NCBI GenBank assembly: GCA_017470165.1
Contig: JAFUEX010000019.1
Coordinates: forward strand, 1-44,321
Direction: 5' to 3'
Source: Alphaproteobacteria bacterium
GTDB taxonomy: Bacteria > Pseudomonadota > Alphaproteobacteria > RF32 > CAG-239
DNA length: 44,321 nt
Part shown: one piece after another, positions 26,030 to 33,017 of the stretch
How the letters are laid out: each line of letters begins with the position of its first letter
Numbering within the stretch: position 1 is the stretch's first letter
Made by a program: the position numbers and the translations under genes
Notes under the pieces: generated by a model
Told to the model about the DNA's origin: nothing
The model's input: the letters and a program-made list of their open reading frames with translations, nothing else
The model's database searches: none

Positions 26030-27442
26030 TTATTGCTCCGACTGCGGATTGTCCTTTTGGGAGCTGAAGATTGCTGCCAAAGTTTGCAAAACTTTTTGCC
26101 CTGCTTCGGTTGCCCCGAAAGCCTCAATTGCTTGTCCCAAAGCAGCTCCGCCTTTTGGCGAAAACAAATCTAGCGCTTTGGTAAGACCTCCTTGCACACC
26201 CTCACCGGCGTTCGCGATAATTTTTATCTGACTGCCGGAAATGTTTTTGGCCTGCTCAACTCCAACTGCTTCTTGCGCTTCAACCTTGCGAATCTCTATC
26301 AGATATTCCTGATAGTTCTTGTTGTCGCCCACCTCTTTGGCCAAAGTTGTCTGCGCCGCAACCGATGCCAACTGCATCTCTTTTTCAGCATCAGCTTTAG
26401 CCAAACCTTCGGCTTTGATACCCTCGGCATTTTTGGTAGCCTTTACCAAATCAGCCTCAGCTTCCATTTCTTTTTGGCCTCGTTTGGCTTCAGCTTCCAA
26501 CAGAATTCTCTGTTTTTCGGCCTGAGCTTCAACCACGGTTTTTTCTTTGGCAATTTCGGCTTGACGCACGGTCTCAACCTTTTTTACCTCCATTTCTTTC
26601 TCGGTGGTAACTTTGGCTTCTTCCTTAATGGCTTGCGTTGCTTGTTGATTAGCAATACCGACCTCGCGGTCTTTCTGCGCCTTACGCAAACCGACCATTT
26701 CGTCAGCTTCAGCTTGGCGCAAATCAACGTCTCGTTTGGCCTCCAACTCGGCAATGCGTGCTGCCTGATCATTTTTAGCCACTTGCTCGCGGGATTCTTT
26801 TTCGATGCCGGATTTTTTCTTCTTCATAATATTGGAGATAACTTCTTCGTCTTTGGCATCACGAATATCCATCAGCTCTATGGACTTAACCGGCTCGACG
26901 CCCCATGCCTTAAGCTGATCTTTCACCTCGTTGGTAAAAGTCTGTCCATACTTGGAACGCTCGCTCATAATCACCTCCAAATCTTCCTTGGCCAAAATGG
27001 TACGTGAGGCACCTCGGCAAATATCCAGCAATTGTTGTTTCAACTCGCCAAAATCCTCCACACGTTCGGCAGCCACTTTATAGTCGCTGATGCGGAAGAA
27101 CGCCTTGACATCCACCACAAACGGCAGACGGTCTTTGTCATAAGCATCATAGCCTTTAATATCAATGTCAAACACTGACAAAGGCAAAGTCGACACCGTA
27201 ACACCGATACCCGGAACCCACTGCGGCCAGCGATAATACGTATTGCCGCAAATCTCGTCCGCACCATCTTTTACCACCGCGGTATTACCATAAACCAAGG
27301 TTTTGCGGCCGCGACGCACAATGTGCACGGCATTAGTCGGCACCACAACCCTCAACGACAAAATAAAGCGCAACAGCAGCAACAATAAAACCAGCGCCAC
27401 CGCGCAAACTCCAATGATAATCCAGTTGATTGTCATAAGCAT
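26030..27442 (-). CDS. SPFH/flotillin-like membrane protein
   Basis: A 470-residue protein with one N-terminal membrane helix (about 5-30), an SPFH/Band 7 domain (about 35-215, including VVPTNAVHIVRRGRKTLVYG and a QLLDICRGASRTILAKEDLEVIMSERSKYGQTFTNEVKDQLKAWGVE helix segment), and a long Ala/Glu/Lys coiled coil (about 215-400). This is the layout of flotillins, which oligomerise in membrane microdomains. The C-terminus is an unstructured Gly/Ala then Gln/Ser region. ATG codons at 27442 and 27436 are both possible; no strong ribosome-binding site separates them. It is preceded by a 48-codon candidate gene and a promoter on the same strand. Partner NfeD is not nearby. Confidence 0.87.
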   Translation of the reverse strand: MLMTINWIIIGVCAVALVLLLLLLRFILSLRVVVPTNAVHIVRRGRKTLVYGNTAVVKDGADEICGNTYYRWPQWVPGIGVTVSTLPLSVFDIDIKGYDAYDKDRLPFVVDVKAFFRISDYKVAAERVEDFGELKQQLLDICRGASRTILAKEDLEVIMSERSKYGQTFTNEVKDQLKAWGVEPVKSIELMDIRDAKDEEVISNIMKKKKSGIEKESREQVAKNDQAARIAELEAKRDVDLRQAEADEMVGLRKAQKDREVGIANQQATQAIKEEAKVTTEKEMEVKKVETVRQAEIAKEKTVVEAQAEKQRILLEAEAKRGQKEMEAEADLVKATKNAEGIKAEGLAKADAEKEMQLASVAAQTTLAKEVGDNKNYQEYLIEIRKVEAQEAVGVEQAKNISGSQIKIIANAGEGVQGGLTKALDLFSPKGGAALGQAIEAFGATEAGQKVLQTLAAIFSSQKDNPQSEQ

Positions 27443-27500
27443 TAATGTGTTTTACTATTAAGCATCCAACCGACAATACAAGCACTTTTTAAAAAAAGAG

Positions 27501-27647
27501 TTATACAAAAATGACTAATGTCTGGCGTATATTCTGATCCTCTGAAATCATAAGTTTCAAACTGCGAAATAAATCCACAGGGGCGGTTTTTTGGAGAAAA
27601 AACTCTTTAGCCTCGCATTTTGCATCTTTCGCAAACTCCAAGCGCAT
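27501..27647 (-). CDS. Candidate small protein, 48 aa, upstream of the SPFH gene
   Basis: An open frame from ATG at 27647 encodes 48 residues (starting MRLEFAKDAKCEAKEFF, ending RQTLVIFV), soluble and amphipathic. The ribosome-binding site is weak (GGAT 3 bases away). Support comes from context: a sigma-70 promoter candidate is 55 bases upstream and the terminator of the previous unit lies just beyond it, with the SPFH gene 58 bases downstream on the same strand. It could also be a non-coding 5' leader of the SPFH mRNA. No family recognised. Confidence 0.3.
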   Translation of the reverse strand: MRLEFAKDAKCEAKEFFLQKTAPVDLFRSLKLMISEDQNIRQTLVIFV

Positions 27648-27701
27648 ATTATCCGTTATCAGCTTCGATTAATAATTGGAAAAATAAGACAAATTGTGTA
27701 T

Positions 27702-27730
27702 TTTGTACACCTAACCGCTTTTTTTGTCAA
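27702..27730 (-). promoter_or_regulatory. Sigma-70 promoter candidate for the SPFH unit
   Basis: On the minus strand TTGACA (27730-27725), 17-base spacer, TACAAA (27707-27702). The -35 is perfect, the -10 poor. It lies directly past the terminator of the upstream small gene. Confidence 0.5.
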
Positions 27731-27740
27731 TGTTTTAAGT

Positions 27741-27772
27741 AAAAAAAATCCCGCACAAGCGGGAAATTTTTT
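27741..27772 (-). terminator. Terminator of the 59-residue membrane protein gene
   Basis: CCCGC (27750-27754) and GCGGG (27759-27763) around a 4-base loop. Read on the minus strand it is followed by a run of eight T (27748-27741), ending the small gene 37 bases past its stop. Confidence 0.85.
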
Positions 27773-27808
27773 CAAGTTTAGGTTTAATAAAACTTGCTTG
27801 CAGGTTGA

Positions 27809-27988
27809 TTATTCTGCTGCGTCAATCAATTCGGCCGCCTCGGTTGTATTTGCATCAGAGGCAATTTCATACTTTGTTTCGTCAGCATATTCCAACTTCA
27901 TCGAACTGACCAAAACCACCGCAACAGCTATCATAACCGCCACAATCAACAATGCAGACAATAAACCTGTTCCTTCAATTTTTTTCAT
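27809..27988 (-). CDS. Small single-span membrane protein, 59 aa
   Basis: Starts MKKIEGTGLL, followed by a 20-residue membrane helix (about 9-30, ALLIVAVMIAVAVVLVS), then an acidic tail (YADETKYEIASDANTTEAAELIDAAE). Two positive residues at the N-terminus and the acidic tail suggest the C-terminus is outside the cytoplasm. No known family. The ATG at 27988 is chosen because the promoter at 28034-28062 would start transcription close to the alternative ATG at 28027, leaving it without a leader. It is a complete unit: near-consensus promoter, gene, terminator. A reading frame on the opposite strand covers it but has no such signals. Confidence 0.65.
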   Translation of the reverse strand: MKKIEGTGLLSALLIVAVMIAVAVVLVSSMKLEYADETKYEIASDANTTEAAELIDAAE

Positions 27989-28033
27989 TTTACTTAAAAA
28001 TCTAATTTGTGAATAATTAAAAAACATCGGGTG

Positions 28034-28062
28034 AATATATACTCATCCCCTCAGCTTGTCAA
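28034..28062 (-). promoter_or_regulatory. Near-consensus sigma-70 promoter for the 59-residue protein
   Basis: On the minus strand TTGACA (28062-28057), 17-base spacer, TATATT (28039-28034). One mismatch from consensus overall. Transcription should begin near 28028, about 40 bases before the ATG at 27988. Confidence 0.75.
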
Positions 28063-28078
28063 GTTGTTAATTAAAACC

Positions 28079-28127
28079 TCGAGGCCTGATTAAATTCATC
28101 TTGCGAAGAAAAAAAATCAGACCTCGA
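28079..28127 (-). terminator. Hairpin ending the small transcript from 28440
   Basis: TCGAGGCCTGATT (28079-28091) and AATCAGACCTCGA (28115-28127) form a 13-bp stem. The one non-Watson-Crick position (28085/28121) is a G-U wobble in minus-strand RNA but a C-A mismatch in plus-strand RNA, so the minus strand is the more likely transcript. A short TTTT tract follows. Confidence 0.6.
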
Positions 28128-28148
28128 TATTTTTTTCAACCACGGTAA

Positions 28149-28262
28149 TTACATAGTTGCAACACAAGCTACGATTACCGCAACTATTGCGCTCGCGCCT
28201 GCAAACGCAAATATATCGTTAAAACTAATTGTTTTTACCGTGGTTACTATTTTCTCTGCCAT
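28149..28262 (-). CDS. Candidate 37-residue membrane microprotein
   Basis: The frame runs ATG (28262) to TAA (28149): MAEKIVTTVKTISFNDIF, then a hydrophobic Ala/Val helix (AFAGASAIVAVIVACVA) and TM. There is no convincing ribosome-binding site, which is the main objection. In favour: it lies inside a transcript with a perfect sigma-70 promoter and a terminator just past the stop, and the next gene on this strand is also a single-helix protein. An 11-bp perfect inverted repeat (28138-28148 / 28235-28245) brackets the frame, so the same RNA would be strongly folded, and it may be a regulatory RNA instead. Confidence 0.4.
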   Translation of the reverse strand: MAEKIVTTVKTISFNDIFAFAGASAIVAVIVACVATM

Positions 28263-28283
28263 AAGCAAAAAAAGCAGTTTTTT

Positions 28284-28323
28284 AAGAGGACGGTATCCTT
28301 TTATACCTCAGCTTATTCCTCTT
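28284..28323 (-). other. Leader hairpin of the small transcript
   Basis: AAGAGGA (28284-28290) pairs with TCCTCTT (28317-28323), with GGTAT (28292-28296) / ATACC (28303-28307) inside. On the minus-strand RNA it lies 20 bases before the candidate 37-residue gene. The AAGGA-like sequence is held in its inner loop, so it might control translation. Confidence 0.45.
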
Positions 28324-28439
28324 TGTTGTTAATAAATTAAGTTATCTGGATAATCTTATTTCACCAAATTAACTAACTAAAACCGCTAATTAATGGCACG
28401 TTCTATAAAAATAAAACAAAATAAGACTTAAACGTCGTT

Positions 28440-28468
28440 ATTATACCTCTTTTTTGCCTTTATGTCAA
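28440..28468 (-). promoter_or_regulatory. Perfect consensus sigma-70 promoter
   Basis: On the minus strand TTGACA (28468-28463), exactly 17 bases, TATAAT (28445-28440). Transcription should start near 28433 and run to the hairpin at 28079, about 350 bases. It is divergent from nifJ. This is the strongest-looking promoter noticed in the window. Confidence 0.8.
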
Positions 28469-28531
28469 GTTTTTGCGCCGTTTGCGCGATAATTTTTCCG
28501 CCGATTTTTTATCTTGTCAATATCGCATTTT

Positions 28532-28560
28532 TTGCTGGATTTTATAATCAAACCTTTATA
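28532..28560 (+). promoter_or_regulatory. Weak promoter candidate for nifJ
   Basis: TTGCTG (28532-28537), 17-base spacer, TTTATA (28555-28560), 43 bases before the nifJ start. A TATAAT at 28542-28547 is an alternative -10 without a good -35. Confidence 0.3.
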
Positions 28561-28602
28561 TATTGCAGTCAGACTAATTTTTTAATAAAAGGAAAAAACA
28601 TA

Positions 28603-31600
28603 ATGTCTGATGTGAAAATGAAAATGATGGACGGCAACGAGGCTGCGGCTTCTGTTGCTCACCGTATGAACGAGGTTTGCGTAATCTATCCGATTACCCC
28701 CTCCTCCCCGATGGGCGAATGGGCCGATGCCTGGTCTGCCGCCAAGCAAAAAAATATTTGGGGCGTTGTACCCGATGTTCAGGAGATGCAGTCGGAAGCC
28801 GGTGCCGCCGGTGCCTGCCACGGCTCCATACAGGCAGGTGCTCTAACCACCACCTTTACTGCCTCGCAAGGGCTGCTTTTGATGATACCCAATATGTACA
28901 AAATCGCCGGTGAGCTCAGCCCGTTTGTTATGCACGTTGCGGCGCGTTCGCTCTCTTATCATGCACTGTCGATTTTCGGCGACCATTCGGATGTTATGTC
29001 CTGCCGTCAAACCGGCTTTGCCATGCTCTGCTCCAACTCGGTGCAAGAGGCTCACGATATGGCGGCGATTGCCCAAACTTCGACCTTGCGTTCGCGCGTA
29101 CCGTTTATGCACTTTTTTGACGGTTTCCGTACCTCGCACGAAATCAAAAAGATTAAACTCCTTTCTGATGACGACTTGCGTGCAATGTTAGAAGGGGTTG
29201 ATTTCTCGTTCAATGCCGAAAATGCTTTGCGTCCGGAAAAACCGGTTTTGCGCGGCACTGCTCAAAATCCCGACGTATTCTTCCAAGGCCGCGAGGCTTC
29301 CAACAAATTCTATGCCAAGGTTGAAACCATTGTTCAAGAAGAGATGAACAAGTTTGCCAAAATTTCCGGTCGCAGATACAACGTGGTTGACTATTGTGGC
29401 CCCGAAGATGCCGAACAAGTTATCGTTATTATGGGCTCGGGTGCCGAAACCGTGGAAGAGACAATTGCATACCTCAACGCCAATGGTTATAAAGTTGGCT
29501 TGGTAAAGGTTCGTTTGTATCGTCCTTTCCCCTCGCAGTCGTTCTTAAAAGCTCTGCCCAAGTCGGTAAAAGTGGTCAATGTTTTGGACCGCACCAAAGA
29601 ATCCGGCTCCATCGGCGAGCCCTTGTATTTGGATGTTGTTACCACCTTGAGCCAAGCCTTTGCCAAGGGCAAAATTGCCTCATTGCCTGCTATTTACGGC
29701 GGCCGCTATGGTTTGTCATCCAAAGAGTTCACTCCGGGAATGGTTCGCGCGGTTTACGACAACGGTGCTTCGGCCAACCCGATTAACAGTTTCTCGGTAG
29801 GTATCAACGACGATGTCAACAATACCTCGTTGCCCTATTCCGATGACATTGACACCGAGGGCAAAGATGTTGTTCGCGCCGTATTTTACGGATTGGGCGC
29901 GGATGGCACGGTTGGCGCCAACAAAAACTCGATTAAAATTATCGCCGAAGATGCCGGTAAATACGGTCAGGGTTATTTTGTTTACGATTCGCGCAAATCC
30001 GGCTCAATGACCACTTCGCACCTGCGTTTTTCCGATAATCCGATTAAAGCGGCCTATCAGATTAACAAAGCCGACTTTGTGGCCTGCCACCAATTTCCGT
30101 TTATGGCCAAGGTTGATATCTTAAAGATTGCCAAACCGGGAGGAATTTTCTTGCTCAATGCGCCTTATGCCGCAGACGAGGTTTGGAATCACTTAACAGC
30201 CGAGGTTCAGGCCGAAATCATCAACAAGAAACTGGAGTTCTACACCATTAATGCGGTTGAAGTTGCCCGCGAAACCGGTATGGGCCAGCGCATCAACACC
30301 ATTATGCAGGCTTGTTTCTTTGCGATTTCCAACATTTTGCCTAAGGATGAGGCAATTGCGCAGATTAAAAACGCCATTAAGAAAACCTATTCCAAGAAAG
30401 GCGATGCAATCGTTCAGAAGAACTATGCCGCAGTTGATGCCTCACTGGAGCACCTGCACAAGGTTGATTATTCCAAGGAGGTTACCTCGGCTCTGCATCG
30501 TCAGGCTCCGGTTCCTGCCAACGCCCCTGAGTTTGTCAAGAAAGTAACTGCCGAAATTATTGCCGACCGCGGCAATGAGTTGCCGGTATCTGCTTTCAAC
30601 GAGGTTGTTGACGGCACTTGGCCGACCGGTACCACTAAGTTTGAGAAGCGCTGCATTGCTACCGAAATTCCGGTTTGGGACAGTGACACTTGCATCCAGT
30701 GCGGCAAATGCTCGATTGTCTGCCCGCACGGCGTCATCCGGATGAAAGTAGCTTCCGCCGAAGATTTGCAAAATGCTCCTTCCTCATTGAAATCTGCCGC
30801 CTACAAAGGCAAAGAGTTTGAGGGCAAGAAATTTATTCTGCAAATTTCGCCCGAGGACTGCACAGGATGCGGCATATGCGTTTCGGCTTGTCCGGCTAAA
30901 AACAAGGCCGCTCCTGAGCTGCACGCCATCAATATGGATCATATTGAGAACCATTTGGAATCCGAAGTTGCCAACTGGAATTTCTTTGAGACTTTGCCTT
31001 ATGTAAAGCGCACCGAAATTTCCAAGAACTTGCCCAAAACCACTCAGATGATTCAGCCTCTGTTTGAATTTTCGGGTGCCTGCGCCGGCTGCGGTGAAAC
31101 TCCTTATATCAAACTGCTAACTCAGTTGTTTGGCGATAGGATGTTGGTTGCCAACGCTACCGGCTGCTCGTCAATTTACTCGGGCAATCTGCCGACCACC
31201 CCTTATACCAAAGACGAAAAAGGCCATGGTCCGGCTTGGTCAAACTCTTTGTTTGAGGACAATGCCGAGTTTGGTTTGGGGATGCGTTTCTCGGTTGACC
31301 AGCAGACCTCTTTTGCCAAGATGCTGTTGGAAGGCTTAAAAGACAAGGTTGGCGCTGATTTAACCGACCGACTGCTCAACAACCCGCAAAAAACCGATGT
31401 CGAGATTGACACTCAGCGCGATTTGGTCAAACAGTTGCGCGACAAATTGGCCGGCATAAAAACGCCTGAAGCCAAACATCTCGACAAATTGGCCGATTAT
31501 TTGATTAAGAAATCGGTATGGATTTTGGGCGGCGACGGCTGGGCTTATGACATCGGCTTCGGCGGCTTGGATCACGCGATTGCTTCCGGCAAAAACATCA

Positions 31601-32163
31601 ACATTTTGGTTATGGATACTGGAGTTTATTCCAACACCGGCGGTCAGCAGTCTAAGGCAACCCCGATGGGAGCTTCGGCCAAATTTGCCACTGCCGGCAA
31701 AGCCTTGCCGAAAAAGGATTTGGGTATGATTGCTATGTCCTATGGCAATGTTTATGTTGCTCAAGTATCTTTGGGAGCTAACGATGCTCAAGTCATCAAA
31801 GCAATGAACGAGGCTGAGGCTTATGACGGCCCCTCCATCATCATTGCCTACTCGCACTGCATCGCCCAAGGTTTCAATTTGGCTGATGGCCTGAGCCACC
31901 AAAAGGCGGCGGTTGAAACCGGTTCTTGGCCGCTGTATCGCTACAATCCTGAAAACATTAAGGAAGGCAAAGCGCCTCTGACCTTGGATTCCAAGGCTCC
32001 GTCGCGTCCTTTGTCGGATTATATGTCCAACGAAACCCGTTTTCAGGTCGTCAATAAGCAAAACCCCGAGCGTTATGAAGCCCTTTTGGGCAAAGCTCAG
32101 GAGAACGTCAAAGAAAAACGTTCGCTGCTGGAGCATATGTCCGAGTTTAAGATTGCCGAATAA
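28603..32163 (+). CDS. nifJ: Pyruvate:ferredoxin (flavodoxin) oxidoreductase
   Basis: A single-chain PFOR of 1186 residues that oxidises pyruvate to acetyl-CoA and CO2 and reduces ferredoxin or flavodoxin. The pyrimidine-binding N-domain carries VIYPITPSSPMGEWADAW. A ferredoxin domain holds two 4Fe-4S sites: C697, C700, C703, C707 and C753, C756, C759, C763. The third cluster fits C827, C830, C855 and C1086, the spacing expected for the family. The TPP domain shows GGDGWAYDIGFGGLDH and VYSNTGGQQSKATPMG. The ATG at 28603 has AAGGA 10 bases upstream; longer in-frame extension codes for nothing recognisable. Together with Pta-AckA it gives pyruvate to acetate with ATP. Confidence 0.96.
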   Translation: MSDVKMKMMDGNEAAASVAHRMNEVCVIYPITPSSPMGEWADAWSAAKQKNIWGVVPDVQEMQSEAGAAGACHGSIQAGALTTTFTASQGLLLMIPNMYKIAGELSPFVMHVAARSLSYHALSIFGDHSDVMSCRQTGFAMLCSNSVQEAHDMAAIAQTSTLRSRVPFMHFFDGFRTSHEIKKIKLLSDDDLRAMLEGVDFSFNAENALRPEKPVLRGTAQNPDVFFQGREASNKFYAKVETIVQEEMNKFAKISGRRYNVVDYCGPEDAEQVIVIMGSGAETVEETIAYLNANGYKVGLVKVRLYRPFPSQSFLKALPKSVKVVNVLDRTKESGSIGEPLYLDVVTTLSQAFAKGKIASLPAIYGGRYGLSSKEFTPGMVRAVYDNGASANPINSFSVGINDDVNNTSLPYSDDIDTEGKDVVRAVFYGLGADGTVGANKNSIKIIAEDAGKYGQGYFVYDSRKSGSMTTSHLRFSDNPIKAAYQINKADFVACHQFPFMAKVDILKIAKPGGIFLLNAPYAADEVWNHLTAEVQAEIINKKLEFYTINAVEVARETGMGQRINTIMQACFFAISNILPKDEAIAQIKNAIKKTYSKKGDAIVQKNYAAVDASLEHLHKVDYSKEVTSALHRQAPVPANAPEFVKKVTAEIIADRGNELPVSAFNEVVDGTWPTGTTKFEKRCIATEIPVWDSDTCIQCGKCSIVCPHGVIRMKVASAEDLQNAPSSLKSAAYKGKEFEGKKFILQISPEDCTGCGICVSACPAKNKAAPELHAINMDHIENHLESEVANWNFFETLPYVKRTEISKNLPKTTQMIQPLFEFSGACAGCGETPYIKLLTQLFGDRMLVANATGCSSIYSGNLPTTPYTKDEKGHGPAWSNSLFEDNAEFGLGMRFSVDQQTSFAKMLLEGLKDKVGADLTDRLLNNPQKTDVEIDTQRDLVKQLRDKLAGIKTPEAKHLDKLADYLIKKSVWILGGDGWAYDIGFGGLDHAIASGKNINILVMDTGVYSNTGGQQSKATPMGASAKFATAGKALPKKDLGMIAMSYGNVYVAQVSLGANDAQVIKAMNEAEAYDGPSIIIAYSHCIAQGFNLADGLSHQKAAVETGSWPLYRYNPENIKEGKAPLTLDSKAPSRPLSDYMSNETRFQVVNKQNPERYEALLGKAQENVKEKRSLLEHMSEFKIAE

Positions 32164-32192
32164 TCCTTAAAACTTGGTATTGCTTACCTCTC

Positions 32193-32230
32193 CCCCAAGC
32201 TCTGCCATTCCGGAGCTTGGGGATTTTTTT
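32193..32230 (+). terminator. Rho-independent terminator of nifJ
   Basis: CCCCAAGCTC (32193-32202) pairs with GAGCTTGGGG (32213-32222), then ATTTTTTT. Confidence 0.92.
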
Positions 32231-32244
32231 ATTGCGCTTAGCAC

Positions 32245-32272
32245 TTGACAAAATACGGTATTTGTCTAAAAT
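32245..32272 (+). promoter_or_regulatory. Promoter with inverted repeat before the orphan gene at 32305
   Basis: TTGACA (32245-32250), 16-base spacer, TAAAAT (32267-32272). GACAAA (32247-32252) and TTTGTC (32261-32266) form an inverted repeat lying across the -35 and spacer, a place where a repressor would block RNA polymerase. Confidence 0.55.
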
Positions 32273-32304
32273 AAGCCACATAACAAAATTAAATATTCAT
32301 TATT

Positions 32305-32961
32305 ATGATCAATCCAAAATTTGTAGATTCGGATACGCATTTTGGTCGTTGTGTATCCGCCGTTCAGGCCTCTGAGTTGTTGGGTGAACCGGTTGAAGAT
32401 ATCCGTATCGGTATGGCGTCGTTTTTAACTCCATACGGAGTATGTAATTTCGACATATGGTATTGCATATATCAGGAGCTCAACTACTATCCGGTATTTG
32501 ATATGCCAAAAGAGCTGATTGAACACAAGCGCCGTTGCATCGCCCTGATTCCTTATAGGGATGACGACTTCTTGTTTTATCGCGATCGTTTGTATGTTTA
32601 TTCGGCCGCAACTCAAACCGTGCAATTGCTGAATTGCCTTTATACCAAAAAAGTAGCCATTGCATTTGTTAACAATTTGGGGTTTGAACCTAAGTTGATA
32701 ATGCCGGTTCGGGTCAACGACAGCACAGCTCCCGACTTGCCGGAGTTTTACGCTTGGCAGTTGCGCGTGCCGCAAGGACCGATATTGCTGCCGTTTTTCG
32801 TAGATGATTCTTCGCGCTTGGTTGATGCGGATAATAAACTTCGCCATCTATCCGAGTTTAGGTACACCTACTTGTGTTTTGGCGATACTATTGAACACAA
32901 TCAGCAGCGTTACACCCTTTGTCACGATGAAACCGACGAAGTGTATCTGAAACCTGATTAA
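32305..32961 (+). CDS. Unrecognised protein, 218 aa
   Basis: No family recognised. It has no signal peptide or membrane helix and is rich in Tyr, Phe and Leu, with several cysteines (CVSAV, VCNFDIWYC, KRRC, LLNC, YLCFG, LCHD). The spacing is irregular and does not resemble a metal site. Beta-strand-like stretches dominate. No ribosome-binding site precedes the ATG; the leader is about 25 bases. It has its own promoter and terminator. It stands beside two other orphan genes on the opposite strand, but no sequence similarity to them is visible. Confidence 0.7.
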   Translation: MINPKFVDSDTHFGRCVSAVQASELLGEPVEDIRIGMASFLTPYGVCNFDIWYCIYQELNYYPVFDMPKELIEHKRRCIALIPYRDDDFLFYRDRLYVYSAATQTVQLLNCLYTKKVAIAFVNNLGFEPKLIMPVRVNDSTAPDLPEFYAWQLRVPQGPILLPFFVDDSSRLVDADNKLRHLSEFRYTYLCFGDTIEHNQQRYTLCHDETDEVYLKPD

Positions 32962-32970
32962 CTTATGCAA

Positions 32971-33006
32971 AAAACCTCTCTTAATCAGATGATTAAGAGA
33001 GGTTTT
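32971..33006. terminator. Bidirectional terminator of the two convergent orphan genes
   Basis: A perfect 16-bp stem, AAAACCTCTCTTAATC (32971-32986) with GATTAAGAGAGGTTTT (32991-33006), loop of 4, A/T tracts on both sides. Confidence 0.92.
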
Positions 33007-33017
33007 AATTCAGCTAA

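Noticed and set aside
27591-28016. A 141-codon plus-strand frame
   Set aside because: It is antisense to the 59-residue gene, covers a minus-strand promoter and terminator, and translates to hydrophobic, low-complexity sequence typical of AT-rich intergenic DNA.
28079-28433. The small transcript as tmRNA or RNase P RNA, given its length near 350 bases
   Set aside because: No acceptor-stem CCA, no tag-peptide coding and no conserved RNase P core motifs were found; the sequence is too AT-rich.
31360-32136. A 258-codon frame antisense to nifJ
   Set aside because: Shadow of the TPP domain of nifJ; no supporting signals.
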